This document shows, piece after piece, positions 8,850-16,130 of a DNA stretch of 19,901 nucleotides (within the stretch, counting starts at the first letter, position 1; every line of letters begins with the position of its first letter). The translations under genes were made by a program, and so were the position numbers. Origin of the DNA: an uncultured Eubacteriales bacterium (GTDB lineage Bacteria > Bacillota > Clostridia > Oscillospirales > Acutalibacteraceae); assembly GCA_900317215.1 (NCBI GenBank), contig ONFW01000028.1, forward strand, positions 1 to 19,901. The letters run 5' to 3'. The notes under the pieces were generated by a model, which saw only the letters and a program-made list of their open reading frames with translations, was not told where the DNA came from and searched no databases.

Positions 8850-9917
8850 TTATAATTCTTTTCTTTTATATTTGATGACACCTATTATCATGACGAGTAT
8901 TACCGCAGTGCAGGCTAATGCAAATATAATGTAAACGACAGTTTCGCTGTAGGGAGCGCTTCTCATTTCCATAAGGCTGCTCTCACGTTCCTTTTCAGCC
9001 ATTACTGAATCAATAAGGTCTGCGGTGAGCCTTGCGATCATCTGGTGTCCCTTTTTGTTAGGATGTATGTCGAATGAGCTGATATTTGTCAGCTCCATAG
9101 CCCTGCCTTTAAACTCTGTCAAAAGATCTATCGCATTTGCAGAGTAGCCGTATTCGCTGCTGTTGCAAACAGCGATGAGCCTGTCACGATAGTCATTGAG
9201 AAGCTCTCTTGCCGTATCGAGCAGGGGATTGCCCGTTATTATCTCGGTGGGATCATAGGGGACAAGAAAAAAGATCTCTGCGCTGCTTCCGGTCTCTCTG
9301 ATATATGAGATCATGTCCTTGATGTTGCTTTCAGCCTTCAATACCGCATCGGTATAGGTCCTCTTGTTGTTATCACTGGTACAGACGGCATAGATCCTGT
9401 CGGTGCCGTCCTTCACATCAGGGTTTGTAATAACGCTGAAAATGCTTTTTTCATAGGAAAGCAGATCACCTGTGTCGATCTCAACGCCCTTGCTCTCAAA
9501 ATAATCCTTTTCCTCCAGAAATGCAGAGATCACCGCAGTTTCAATAATGTCCATAATATCATTGGCGCCTGCAGAAATGATTATCACGTCTGAGTTTTTT
9601 ATGATATCCTTGTCTGTATTCCTGATCCTTTTGAGGATATCATTTGTGTCAAGCCCCTTATATGAATAATTCATGCAGGAGGAATCGAACTCAAGGCCGT
9701 ATTCCGAACAAAGACTGTTTACAAAGCAGTCCTTTGCCTTTGTATTGTCTAAAGCGGAATAGCCCTCAAGAGCAAAGCCTGCAGGTATCGAATCCCCGAA
9801 AACTATCATTGAGGAGAGTTTTTTGTGTGAGCTGCTTTCCTCCTCGGCTGAGGCGGTAAGGCTCAGCGAAGCTATAGCGGTCAAGGCCGCAAGTACAAGA
9901 CAGATAAGCTTTTTCAT
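8850..9917 (-). CDS. Exported SGNH/GDSL hydrolase with C-terminal membrane anchor
   Basis: This 355-residue protein begins with a clear signal peptide (MKKLICLVLAALTAIASLSL, cleavage after TASA near residue 24). The SGNH hydrolase blocks follow: block I VFGDSIPAG (39-47, nucleophile Ser43), block III SAGAND (about 114-119) and block V DIHPNKKGH near 282-290 with the catalytic Asp-His. After the domain comes a hydrophobic segment, VVYIIFALACTAVILVMIIG, and a basic tail KYKRKEL, so the enzyme is probably anchored outside the membrane facing the wall. SGNH enzymes are esterases or lipases, often carbohydrate or wall deacetylases; the substrate here is unknown. GGAGGG 5 bases before the ATG fixes the start. 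It begins only 19 bp after the sufB-like stop, so it probably shares that transcript. Confidence 0.88.
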   Translation of the reverse strand: MKKLICLVLAALTAIASLSLTASAEEESSSHKKLSSMIVFGDSIPAGFALEGYSALDNTKAKDCFVNSLCSEYGLEFDSSCMNYSYKGLDTNDILKRIRNTDKDIIKNSDVIIISAGANDIMDIIETAVISAFLEEKDYFESKGVEIDTGDLLSYEKSIFSVITNPDVKDGTDRIYAVCTSDNNKRTYTDAVLKAESNIKDMISYIRETGSSAEIFFLVPYDPTEIITGNPLLDTARELLNDYRDRLIAVCNSSEYGYSANAIDLLTEFKGRAMELTNISSFDIHPNKKGHQMIARLTADLIDSVMAEKERESSLMEMRSAPYSETVVYIIFALACTAVILVMIIGVIKYKRKEL

Positions 9918-9936
9918 TTTCTCCCTCCGATAAAAC

Positions 9937-10854
9937 TCAGCTAAGAAATCCGTCGATAATGGTAGCCTCTGCCTCCTCCTCGGTAAGACCGAGGGTCCTC
10001 AGCTTCAGTATCTGTTCTCCTGCGATCTTTCCGATAGCGGCCTCATGTATCAGGGCGGCGTCGTTGTCTCTTGCATGAAGCTCGGGCGCCGCATCGACCT
10101 TTCCGTTTTCGGAAATAATGGCGTCACATTCGGAATGGCCCGTACATGGCGCATTTCCGATTATTACCGAGTGATACTCCTGGTGGGAATCATCCCTTGC
10201 CACAGAACGCGAGATGAGATCGACGCCCGAATCCCTGCCGTTCATTTCCACCTTGAAATCGGTCTTGGCTGTCTGAGCCTTTTCGGTGAGTATCCTCTCT
10301 CTGATATAGAGCTTTGCGCCCTTTCCAAGCTTTGCGCTGGTGAGTCTTGTTGTGCGGTCAACGCCGCCGATCTGAGCGGTATCCATTTCAAGCACGGAAT
10401 CCTCCTCAAGCTCGGCTTCTGTAACGGGGTCGATCGAGCGCAGACCTGTTCCGTGACCTTTTCCTATATGCTTTTCGAGATACTTTACATGAGAGCCTTT
10501 TCCGAGAAAGAAACGGTGTATACCGTTGTGCCGTGCCGGCTCTCCTGTTTCAGTGTGTATACCGCAGCCTGCCACGATGACCACGTCAGAATCCTCTCCG
10601 ACAAAAAAGTCGTTGTATACAAGGTCGTCAACATTGCCGTGAGTAACGCAGGCGGGAATAGAAACGGTTTCGCCCTTTGTTCCGGCAGCAATGAATATCT
10701 CAAGACCGGGCTTGTCCTTTTTTGATTCTATTTTTATATTCCTGCTTGATACTCTTCCGGCGCACTGACCGTTTTCACGGATATTGTATGCGCCCTTGAA
10801 CTCCCCGTCCCAGTCTGATATTTCTCTGAGCAGATCCTTTGTTATCTCGTTCAT
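9937..10854 (-). CDS. sufB: SufB/SufD-family Fe-S assembly scaffold (SmsB-like, short form)
   Basis: This is a 305-residue protein, much shorter than SufB of E. coli or Bacillus (~465-495), made mainly of the beta-helix SufBD core. The end of the protein lines up with SufB: SECDAII (241-247; C243 equals E. coli SufB C405) and LIHEAAIGKI (268-277; H270 and E271 equal H433 and E434), residues tied to cluster assembly. A C-terminal helix, TEEEAEATIIDGF, matches the SufB end. With SufC it would form a SufBC-type complex that builds Fe-S clusters in the cytoplasm. No sufD, sufS or sufU is present, the layout of the 'SUF-like minimal system' (Sms) described from anaerobes. The ATG at 10854 shares its A with the sufC stop (TGATG) and has GGAGGAG upstream; a longer frame from 10881 lacks such support. 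Confidence 0.9.
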   Translation of the reverse strand: MNEITKDLLREISDWDGEFKGAYNIRENGQCAGRVSSRNIKIESKKDKPGLEIFIAAGTKGETVSIPACVTHGNVDDLVYNDFFVGEDSDVVIVAGCGIHTETGEPARHNGIHRFFLGKGSHVKYLEKHIGKGHGTGLRSIDPVTEAELEEDSVLEMDTAQIGGVDRTTRLTSAKLGKGAKLYIRERILTEKAQTAKTDFKVEMNGRDSGVDLISRSVARDDSHQEYHSVIIGNAPCTGHSECDAIISENGKVDAAPELHARDNDAALIHEAAIGKIAGEQILKLRTLGLTEEEAEATIIDGFLS

Positions 10855-11588
10855 CAGAACATCTCCTCCTGTCTGAAGCACTTGCCCGTTACAGAATTAT
10901 TTTCTGCAAGCAGCTTCATCATATCATCAGGTCTGCCTTTTGCCTTTATTGTGCCGTCAGCTACAACAGCTATCTCATCAGCGATCCTCAGTATCCTCTC
11001 CTGATGAGAGATTATAACGATAGAGCCGTTGAGAGTGTTCCTGATCTCCTCAAAGGTCTTTATCAGGCTGGCAAAGCTCCACAGGTCTATACCTGCCTCG
11101 GGCTCGTCAAAAACAGTGAGGGCAGAATGTCTTGCAAGTACGGTGGCGATTTCTATTCTTTTGATCTCTCCGCCTGACAGTGTAGAGTTGACCTCACGGT
11201 CGATATACTCCTCAGCGCAGAGCCCAACCTTGCTCATATAGCTGCAGATACGGTCAAGCGGGAGCTTTTCTCCAGCAGCAAGTTCAATGAGCTTTCTCAC
11301 GGTTATGCCCTTGAATCTTACGGGCTGCTGAAAAGCAAAGCTAATGCCGAGCTTCGCTCTCTCTGTGATATCAAGGTCGGTAATATCCCTGTCATCCAGA
11401 AAAAGCCTGCCGCTGTTTTGCTTATAGATGCCCGCAATGATCTTTGCGAGGGTGGTTTTTCCTCCTCCGTTAGGACCCGTAATAACGATCAGCTTTCCGT
11501 CCGGGACAGTCAGACTGAGATCGTGAAGGATCCCTGAGCCGTCGGGAGTGTTCCAGGATATGTTTTCAAGCCTGAGCAATTCTATCAT
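10854..11588 (-). CDS. sufC: Fe-S assembly ATPase SufC (SmsC-like)
   Basis: This is a 244-residue soluble ABC ATPase that powers Fe-S cluster assembly on the SufB-type scaffold. Motifs in order: Walker A GPNGGGKTT (38-46), Q-loop SFAFQQPVRF (83-92), signature LSGGEIKR (137-144), Walker B LTVFDEPEAGIDL (157-169), H-loop SHQ (194-196). FAFQQP and the EAGID form after Walker B are typical of SufC rather than transport ATPases, and no membrane partner is nearby. The frame extends to a TTG at 11621, but the ATG at 11588 with AGGAAAAGG just upstream starts exactly where SufC proteins begin. A sigma-A-type promoter lies 42 bases further up. First gene of the minus-strand cluster. Confidence 0.93.
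   Translation of the reverse strand: MIELLRLENISWNTPDGSGILHDLSLTVPDGKLIVITGPNGGGKTTLAKIIAGIYKQNSGRLFLDDRDITDLDITERAKLGISFAFQQPVRFKGITVRKLIELAAGEKLPLDRICSYMSKVGLCAEEYIDREVNSTLSGGEIKRIEIATVLARHSALTVFDEPEAGIDLWSFASLIKTFEEIRNTLNGSIVIISHQERILRIADEIAVVADGTIKAKGRPDDMMKLLAENNSVTGKCFRQEEMF
10863..10869 (-). promoter_or_regulatory. Ribosome binding site for sufB-like gene inside sufC
   Basis: The minus-strand sequence GGAGGAG lies in the last codons of sufC, 8-10 bases before the ATG at 10854. Together with the shared TGATG this implies translational coupling, which would keep the SufC:SufB ratio fixed. Confidence 0.75.
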
Positions 11589-11629
11589 CCTTTTCCTAAA
11601 TAAGAGTTTATGCCTGAACAATAAAATAT

Positions 11630-11658
11630 ATTATACCACAAGGCGTTGGGATATACAA
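11630..11658 (-). promoter_or_regulatory. Sigma-A-type promoter of sufC
   Basis: On the minus strand TTGTAT (11653-11658) is followed after exactly 17 bp by TATAAT (11630-11635). The leader to the sufC ATG is about 35 bases. The -10 is perfect and the -35 matches four of six consensus positions. Phased A tracts lie directly upstream. Confidence 0.75.
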
Positions 11659-11661
11659 TTG

Positions 11662-11718
11662 TTTTTTCGGGTTTTATGACTTTTTTACGGCTTTTTTGTT
11701 ATATTTTCAATGTTTTTT
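11662..11718 (-). promoter_or_regulatory. Phased A/T tracts upstream of the sufC promoter
   Basis: Six T runs on the plus strand (A runs on the coding strand of sufC) lie at 11662-11667, 11672-11675, 11681-11686, 11692-11697, 11704-11707 and 11713-11718. Their centres are 9, 10, 11, 11 and 10 bp apart, mean 10.2, which is one helical turn. Such phasing gives intrinsic curvature, and A tracts just above a -35 can act as an UP element for RNA polymerase alpha. The tracts are seen; the effect is inferred. Confidence 0.55.
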
Positions 11719-11760
11719 CTGTGATTTGAAGCTGATCGGCACAAAAAATTACTTAGATTT

Positions 11761-11823
11761 GTGCGTTTGCTGTAAAGTGAACTGCTTGCGAGGTGCGACG
11801 GGTGTAAAGTAAAATTATTGCGA
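11761..11823 (+). repeat. Two tandem 32-bp imperfect direct repeats
   Basis: The pattern GTGCG-N5-TGTAAAGT-N7-TTGCGA occurs at 11761-11791 and again at 11793-11823, with a 32-bp period and identical internal spacing; by my count 23 of 32 positions agree. The period is three helical turns, so a protein could bind both copies on one face. They lie between the divergent sufC and fhs promoters. A possible weak promoter (TTGCGA at 11786, TAAAAT at 11810, 18-bp spacer) falls within them. Confidence 0.55.
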
Positions 11824-11840
11824 ATGATAAGAGGAAGAAT

Positions 11841-11927
11841 ATGCCGCAGTATTACAGGAACGAATACGTGAGAACAATGACGAATGACCGCACGTTCATG
11901 ACAATAAATAAAGCTCTTTATGCGTGA
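11841..11927 (+). CDS. Possible 28-residue ORF in the sufC-fhs gap
   Basis: An ATG preceded by GAGGA at 5 bases opens a 28-codon frame ending in TGA, reading MPQYYRNEYVRTMTNDRTF and then MTINKALYA. It is basic and polar with no membrane segment or known motif. The ribosome site and the possible promoter in the repeats just upstream are the only support. It may be chance, or a leader or remnant. I do not recognise it. Confidence 0.18.
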   Translation: MPQYYRNEYVRTMTNDRTFMTINKALYA

Positions 11928-11963
11928 AGCTTCATGATCCTGATAAAATATTCATCTTTTATG

Positions 11964-11992
11964 TTGAATAAACCGCTGTTTTATGTTACAAT
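11964..11992 (+). promoter_or_regulatory. Sigma-A-type promoter of fhs
   Basis: TTGAAT (11964-11969), a 17-bp spacer and TACAAT (11987-11992) give a good vegetative promoter. The leader of about 70 bases contains a small hairpin (CCCGAAG with CTTTCGGG, one bulge, 12005-12029) that I do not recognise as a known riboswitch, then an AAAGGAG ribosome site. Confidence 0.7.
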
Positions 11993-12069
11993 AATCAGGC
12001 AGACCCGAAGTCAATGCGGCTTTCGGGGAAAACAGAAGCATAATCAACCTAAAAAAGGAGAGATGTTCC

Positions 12070-13737
12070 ATGCTTTCGGATATCGAAATTGCTCAGCAGG
12101 CACAGGCACAGCCGATAGTAAGCATAGCAAAAAAGCTCGGTATAGACGAGGACAGCCTTGAATTATACGGCAGGTACAAGGCAAAGCTCTCAGAGTCTCT
12201 CATCAGGGAGAGGTCACAGGGCAAGGACGGAAAGCTTATTCTTGTTACAGCGATCAACCCAACTCCGGCAGGCGAGGGAAAAACGACTACCTCGGTAGGT
12301 CTTGGAGATGCGCTCTCATGCATCGGAAAAAAGACGGTCATTGCCCTCAGAGAGCCGTCTCTCGGTCCCGTGTTCGGGATAAAGGGAGGTGCGGCAGGCG
12401 GAGGATATGCACAGGTCATACCTATGGAGGACATCAATCTTCATTTTACCGGTGATATGCACGCTATCACTGCTGCAAACAATCTTTTGTGCGCTATGCT
12501 GGACAATCATATCCAGCAGGGAAATGCCCTCGGCATAGACGTAAAGAAAATACTTATCAAGCGCTGTCTTGATATGAACGACAGAGAACTGAGAAATATT
12601 GTTGCCGGTCTTGGCGGCAGAGTAAACGGCGTTCCCCGTGAGGACGGCTTTATCATTACCGTTGCCAGCGAGGTAATGGCTATTCTTTGCCTTGCTTCGG
12701 ATATTACCGACCTTAAAGAGAGACTTGGCAGGATACTCGTTGCTTATACATTTGACGGCAGACCGGTATACGCCCGTGATCTCAAGGCTAACGGCGCTAT
12801 GGCGGCTCTTCTCAGGGACGCTGTCAAGCCCAATCTCGTACAGACGCTTGAAGGAACGCCTGCTATAATGCACGGGGGTCCCTTTGCAAATATCGCCCAC
12901 GGCTGCAACTCGGTCAGGGCTACCAAGCTCGGACTCAAGCTTGCAGATTATTGCGTTACCGAGGCCGGCTTCGGCTCCGATCTCGGCGCTGAGAAATTCT
13001 TTGATATAAAATGCCGCAAGGCAGGCCTTACGCCCTCGGCTGTGGTTCTTGTTGCAACTGTGCGCGCACTGAAATATAACGGCGGCGTTCCCAAAACAGA
13101 GCTCGGTGCAGAAAACCTTGAGGCTCTCGAAAAGGGTATCGTCAACTTAGGCGTTCATATCGACAATATGCATAAATACGGTGTTCCGGTTGTTGTGGCT
13201 ATAAACCGTTTCGGCGCCGATACCGACGCAGAGCTTTCGTTTATAGAGGATTACTGCACTAAGCTCGGAGCGGATTTTGCTCTTTCAGAGGTGTTCTCAA
13301 AGGGAGGAAAGGGCGGCATAGAGCTTGCTGAGAAGGTGGTTGCTGCTGCCGAAAAGCCCTCGCAGTTCAAGCCTCTGTATGATACAGCCCTTCCGGTCAA
13401 GGAAAAAATAGAGACTATCGCAAAGAGCATCTACGGAGCGGACGGAGTTACCTATACTGCGGCTGCAGAAAAGGCAATAGCTGAGATAGAAAAGCTTGAT
13501 GCAGGGGATCTTCCCGTATGCATAGCTAAAACACAGTATTCCCTTTCTGATGACCCTGCAAGACTGGGCAAGCCGCAGGGCTTCAATATCACTGTACGTG
13601 ATGCAAGGCTCTCTAACGGAGCAGGCTTTGTTGTAGTTTATACGGGAGATATCATGACTATGCCCGGACTTCCCAAGGTGCCTGCCGCCGAGAAGATCGA
13701 CGTTGATGCCGACGGAAGGATCACGGGACTATTCTGA
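12070..13737 (+). CDS. fhs: Formate-tetrahydrofolate ligase
   Basis: Fhs joins formate to tetrahydrofolate using ATP to give 10-formyl-THF, feeding purine and formyl-Met synthesis and, in acetogens, the methyl branch of the Wood-Ljungdahl pathway. The 555 residues are full length. The P-loop-like [20 protein letters not shown] (62-81) and [20 protein letters not shown] (95-114) are the family signatures, followed by HFTGDMHAI (125-133). GGAG 9 bases before the ATG fixes the start; a nearer ATG at 12063 is out of frame. The gene has its own promoter and is the first of a run with tsaE 17 bp downstream, an unusual neighbour suggesting shared transcription rather than shared chemistry. No other Wood-Ljungdahl gene is in view, so a folate-supply role is the cautious reading. 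Confidence 0.98.
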   Translation: MLSDIEIAQQAQAQPIVSIAKKLGIDEDSLELYGRYKAKLSESLIRERSQGKDGKLILVTAINPTPAGEGKTTTSVGLGDALSCIGKKTVIALREPSLGPVFGIKGGAAGGGYAQVIPMEDINLHFTGDMHAITAANNLLCAMLDNHIQQGNALGIDVKKILIKRCLDMNDRELRNIVAGLGGRVNGVPREDGFIITVASEVMAILCLASDITDLKERLGRILVAYTFDGRPVYARDLKANGAMAALLRDAVKPNLVQTLEGTPAIMHGGPFANIAHGCNSVRATKLGLKLADYCVTEAGFGSDLGAEKFFDIKCRKAGLTPSAVVLVATVRALKYNGGVPKTELGAENLEALEKGIVNLGVHIDNMHKYGVPVVVAINRFGADTDAELSFIEDYCTKLGADFALSEVFSKGGKGGIELAEKVVAAAEKPSQFKPLYDTALPVKEKIETIAKSIYGADGVTYTAAAEKAIAEIEKLDAGDLPVCIAKTQYSLSDDPARLGKPQGFNITVRDARLSNGAGFVVVYTGDIMTMPGLPKVPAAEKIDVDADGRITGLF

Positions 13738-13754
13738 CAGGAGAGAAAAAGGAT

Positions 13755-14177
13755 TTGCAAAAGCTTATCAGCAGGAACGAACAGGAGACGGAGCATATAG
13801 CAGAGGCACTTGCAAAAACTCTTAAGGGAACAGAGGTGATCGCCATGTTCGGAGGCCTTGGCGCTGGCAAGACTGCCTTTACAAGGGGGCTTGCCGCAGG
13901 ACTCGGGATAGGGGACGGTGTATCAAGCCCGACCTTTGCTCTTGTGCATGAGTATGAAGGAAGATGCATGCTCTATCATTTTGATATGTACAGGATAAAC
14001 ACCTATGACGATCTTTATTCAACAGGCTTTTTTGACTACGAGGGCTGCGGTGTTATGGCGATCGAGTGGAGTGAGAATATAGAACCTTTTTTGCCGGAGA
14101 GCAGGATAAATGTCACTATATCCCGTCTCTCGGAAAACGAGAGAGAGATCACTATAGAGGGGGCGGAGATAAAATGA
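13755..14177 (+). CDS. tsaE: tRNA t6A biosynthesis ATPase TsaE
   Basis: TsaE is the small ATPase of the TsaB-TsaD-TsaE complex that makes threonylcarbamoyl-adenosine at position 37 of ANN-reading tRNAs. The 140 residues show the full set: Walker A GGLGAGKTAF (33-42), SSPTFALVHEY (57-67), HFDMYRI (75-81) and the AIEWSENI motif (102-109). The only in-frame start is TTG at 13755, with AGGAGAG about 10 bases upstream overlapping the end of fhs, so a non-ATG start and modest translation are expected. tsaB begins inside its last codon (4-bp overlap), indicating coupling. Confidence 0.95.
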   Translation: MQKLISRNEQETEHIAEALAKTLKGTEVIAMFGGLGAGKTAFTRGLAAGLGIGDGVSSPTFALVHEYEGRCMLYHFDMYRINTYDDLYSTGFFDYEGCGVMAIEWSENIEPFLPESRINVTISRLSENEREITIEGAEIK

Positions 14178-14959
14178 GGATACTGGCTTTGGATACTACG
14201 GCATCGCCGGTCTCTGCGGCTCTTCTTAAGGACGGCTTTCTTGAGGGTGAGTTCTTTCTCAATATCAAAACCACACACAGCCAGACCCTTATGCCTGTAG
14301 TAGAAGCTCTGCTGAGAATGACCGGCACTTCCATAGCCGATATCGACCTGTTTGCGGTTGATGCAGGCCCCGGCTCCTTCACCGGAGTCAGGATAGGGGT
14401 CGCATCTGTAAAGGGAATGACAATGCCGGATAACAAGCCCTGCGCGGCTGTGTCCACGCTTGAAGCAATGGCTTATATGACCCCATACCGGAACGGCATA
14501 GTTTGTCCTGTAATGGACGCAAGGCGTTCTCAGGTCTATAATGCTTTGTTCAGTCTCGGAGAAGGAGAGCCCGTTCGCTTGTGTGAGGACAGAGCCCTTT
14601 CAACAGATGAGCTTGAACAGGAGCTTCTTACAAAATATAAGGACAGCCCCGTTTATCTTGTCGGGGACGGAGCGGAGCTTTGCTACAGATGCTTCGGGGA
14701 GAAAAATGACAACATTATCCTCGTTCCGATGAATATACGCTTTCAGCATGCTTACGGAACGGCAAAGGCAGCCGAAGCCATGGCGGCCCGGGAAATGCTT
14801 TGCTCCTCAGATGAGCTTGTGCCGTTTTACCTCAGGCTGCCGCAGGCGGAACGTGAGCTGAAGGCCCGCCTGCAAGGCGGAGATCCTGCCTCTCACACAG
14901 AAGCAGAGAATTCTGCGCCTTATGGCGTAAATCGTGAAAAGCAAGGAGAAACACAATGA
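14174..14959 (+). CDS. tsaB: tRNA t6A biosynthesis protein TsaB
   Basis: TsaB is the inactive ASKHA-fold partner that scaffolds TsaD and TsaE in t6A synthesis. The N-terminus MRILALDTTASPVSAALL and DAGPGSFTGVRIGVASVKG (about 59-77) are diagnostic. Of 261 residues, the core ends near YLRLPQAERELKARL (about 219-233), where TsaB proteins normally stop; a polar 28-residue tail follows and may be an added or frame-extended end. It overlaps tsaE by 4 bp (ATGA) with GGGGGCGGAG upstream, and overlaps the next gene by 4 bp. The usual followers rimI and tsaD are absent here; tsaD must be elsewhere if the pathway is intact. Confidence 0.95.
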   Translation: MRILALDTTASPVSAALLKDGFLEGEFFLNIKTTHSQTLMPVVEALLRMTGTSIADIDLFAVDAGPGSFTGVRIGVASVKGMTMPDNKPCAAVSTLEAMAYMTPYRNGIVCPVMDARRSQVYNALFSLGEGEPVRLCEDRALSTDELEQELLTKYKDSPVYLVGDGAELCYRCFGEKNDNIILVPMNIRFQHAYGTAKAAEAMAAREMLCSSDELVPFYLRLPQAERELKARLQGGDPASHTEAENSAPYGVNREKQGETQ

Positions 14960-16050
14960 GAAATCTTTTCGACTTCGCCACCAAGGAATTGTCTCAGGAT
15001 GCTTTTTTGATGTGGCTGTTTGAAAACTATGACTGTGAGAATAGATTTGTCAGACAATGTGCCTACGGGCTGTTGAATGAGTTCAGCGGACTTGACATGA
15101 AGGACGGTGAGATTGAAAGCCTTCTGACATATTCTCAGTATCCCTGCAAGTCAGAAGTCAAGGGACAAAAAAGGGGCAAAATGGATGTTCTCATCCGCTT
15201 TGAATATAAGGGTGAGGTATATCTGACAGTTATAGAGGACAAGACCTTTTCCTCTCAGCACGACAACCAGCTACGCAGATACGACGATACCCTGTATCAC
15301 GCCGACACGATCAAGGCGTTCGGTGTGACGAAAGAGCATATCAGCAGGATATTCTACAAAACAGACATTGAAGAAGAGCTGGACAAGCGGGCATGCAGTA
15401 AAGCCAAATGGAAGGCATATTTTCTGGAGGATATCTATGATCTGCTGAACAGGATCTTTCCTGACGGCAGCGATACCGGCAGCGACATATTGAACGATTA
15501 TATCGCCTATGTTGCATCTCAGCGGAAAAAAACTCTTGAGCTTCCGGACACACCTATGAATGAATGGAAAAGGATCAGCCTGAGGACCTTCTTCTATCTG
15601 AAGATATTAGGGGAGAGTACAGACACAAGGATCAACAGGGAAAGCTTGATTGATAGCAAATACTACTATTATAATGAATTCACGCTCCGGTACTATATCC
15701 CCGGCACGTCATACAGGATCTGTCTGGGTGTTATAACAAGAGAGGGCTCTGACCGCGCCAGTGTCAGTTGTTATATCAGCAGTTTTCCCCATCAGGAAGA
15801 TCCGCTGAATAAGACAGACGAAAAACGCTGCCCCACGAAAACAGAGCAGGCTGTCATCAAGACCTTTTTGGAGAAATGCGACGGGTTTTCTAAAATAAAT
15901 TCCAAAGGGGCGAAGAATTATCTGCATTTCGGCAATATTAAAAAAAATGCGAAGGTGCTCAGGTATGATAACGGCCCCGAAAAGCTTGCTGCTTCAATAA
16001 GGGAAATAATGACCAAATTTCTTGATGTATGCAGCGAGATTTCCCTGTGA
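14956..16050 (+). CDS. PD-(D/E)XK nuclease family protein
   Basis: This 364-residue protein has the active-site pattern of PD-(D/E)XK nucleases: MDVLIRF (76-82, D77), then VIEDK (92-96, E94 and K96), followed by SSQHDNQLRRYDD (99-111), whose Q105 and Y109 sit where such enzymes carry an accessory Q/Y motif. An N-terminal helix, DAFLMWLFENY (15-25), resembles the (E/D)xxxxxWL start of the PDDEXK_4 group (PF14281). The C-terminal half (about 190-364) has no motif I recognise. No methyltransferase, helicase or toxin partner is next to it, so it may be an orphan nuclease or a defence relic; the substrate is unknown. It has AAGGAGA 7 bases before the ATG and starts within the tsaB stop, so it is co-expressed with the t6A genes. 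Confidence 0.8.
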   Translation: MRNLFDFATKELSQDAFLMWLFENYDCENRFVRQCAYGLLNEFSGLDMKDGEIESLLTYSQYPCKSEVKGQKRGKMDVLIRFEYKGEVYLTVIEDKTFSSQHDNQLRRYDDTLYHADTIKAFGVTKEHISRIFYKTDIEEELDKRACSKAKWKAYFLEDIYDLLNRIFPDGSDTGSDILNDYIAYVASQRKKTLELPDTPMNEWKRISLRTFFYLKILGESTDTRINRESLIDSKYYYYNEFTLRYYIPGTSYRICLGVITREGSDRASVSCYISSFPHQEDPLNKTDEKRCPTKTEQAVIKTFLEKCDGFSKINSKGAKNYLHFGNIKKNAKVLRYDNGPEKLAASIREIMTKFLDVCSEISL

Positions 16051-16130
16051 GCTGCCTCAAAGAACTATCTGCAGTTGCAGAGATCGCTATATACGTACTG
16101 ACCGTAAACAAGAAAAAGGAGAGATGAAAA

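Noticed and set aside
10045..10725. 226-codon plus-strand frame inside the sufB-like gene
   Set aside because: It is the shadow of a well-supported gene with conserved SufB residues on the other strand.
12000..12069. Possible riboswitch in the fhs leader
   Set aside because: Only one short bulged hairpin is visible, and nothing matches a tetrahydrofolate or other known riboswitch core in 70 bases.
11589..12069. CRISPR, tRNA or insertion-sequence remnant in the largest gap
   Set aside because: Only two repeat copies with no spacer structure, no tRNA fold and no terminal inverted repeats or transposase codons were found.
16051..16130. Promoter for rpiB in the gap after the nuclease gene
   Set aside because: TTGCAG is present, but no -10 lies at an acceptable distance; the nearest candidates give spacers of 15 bp or less.
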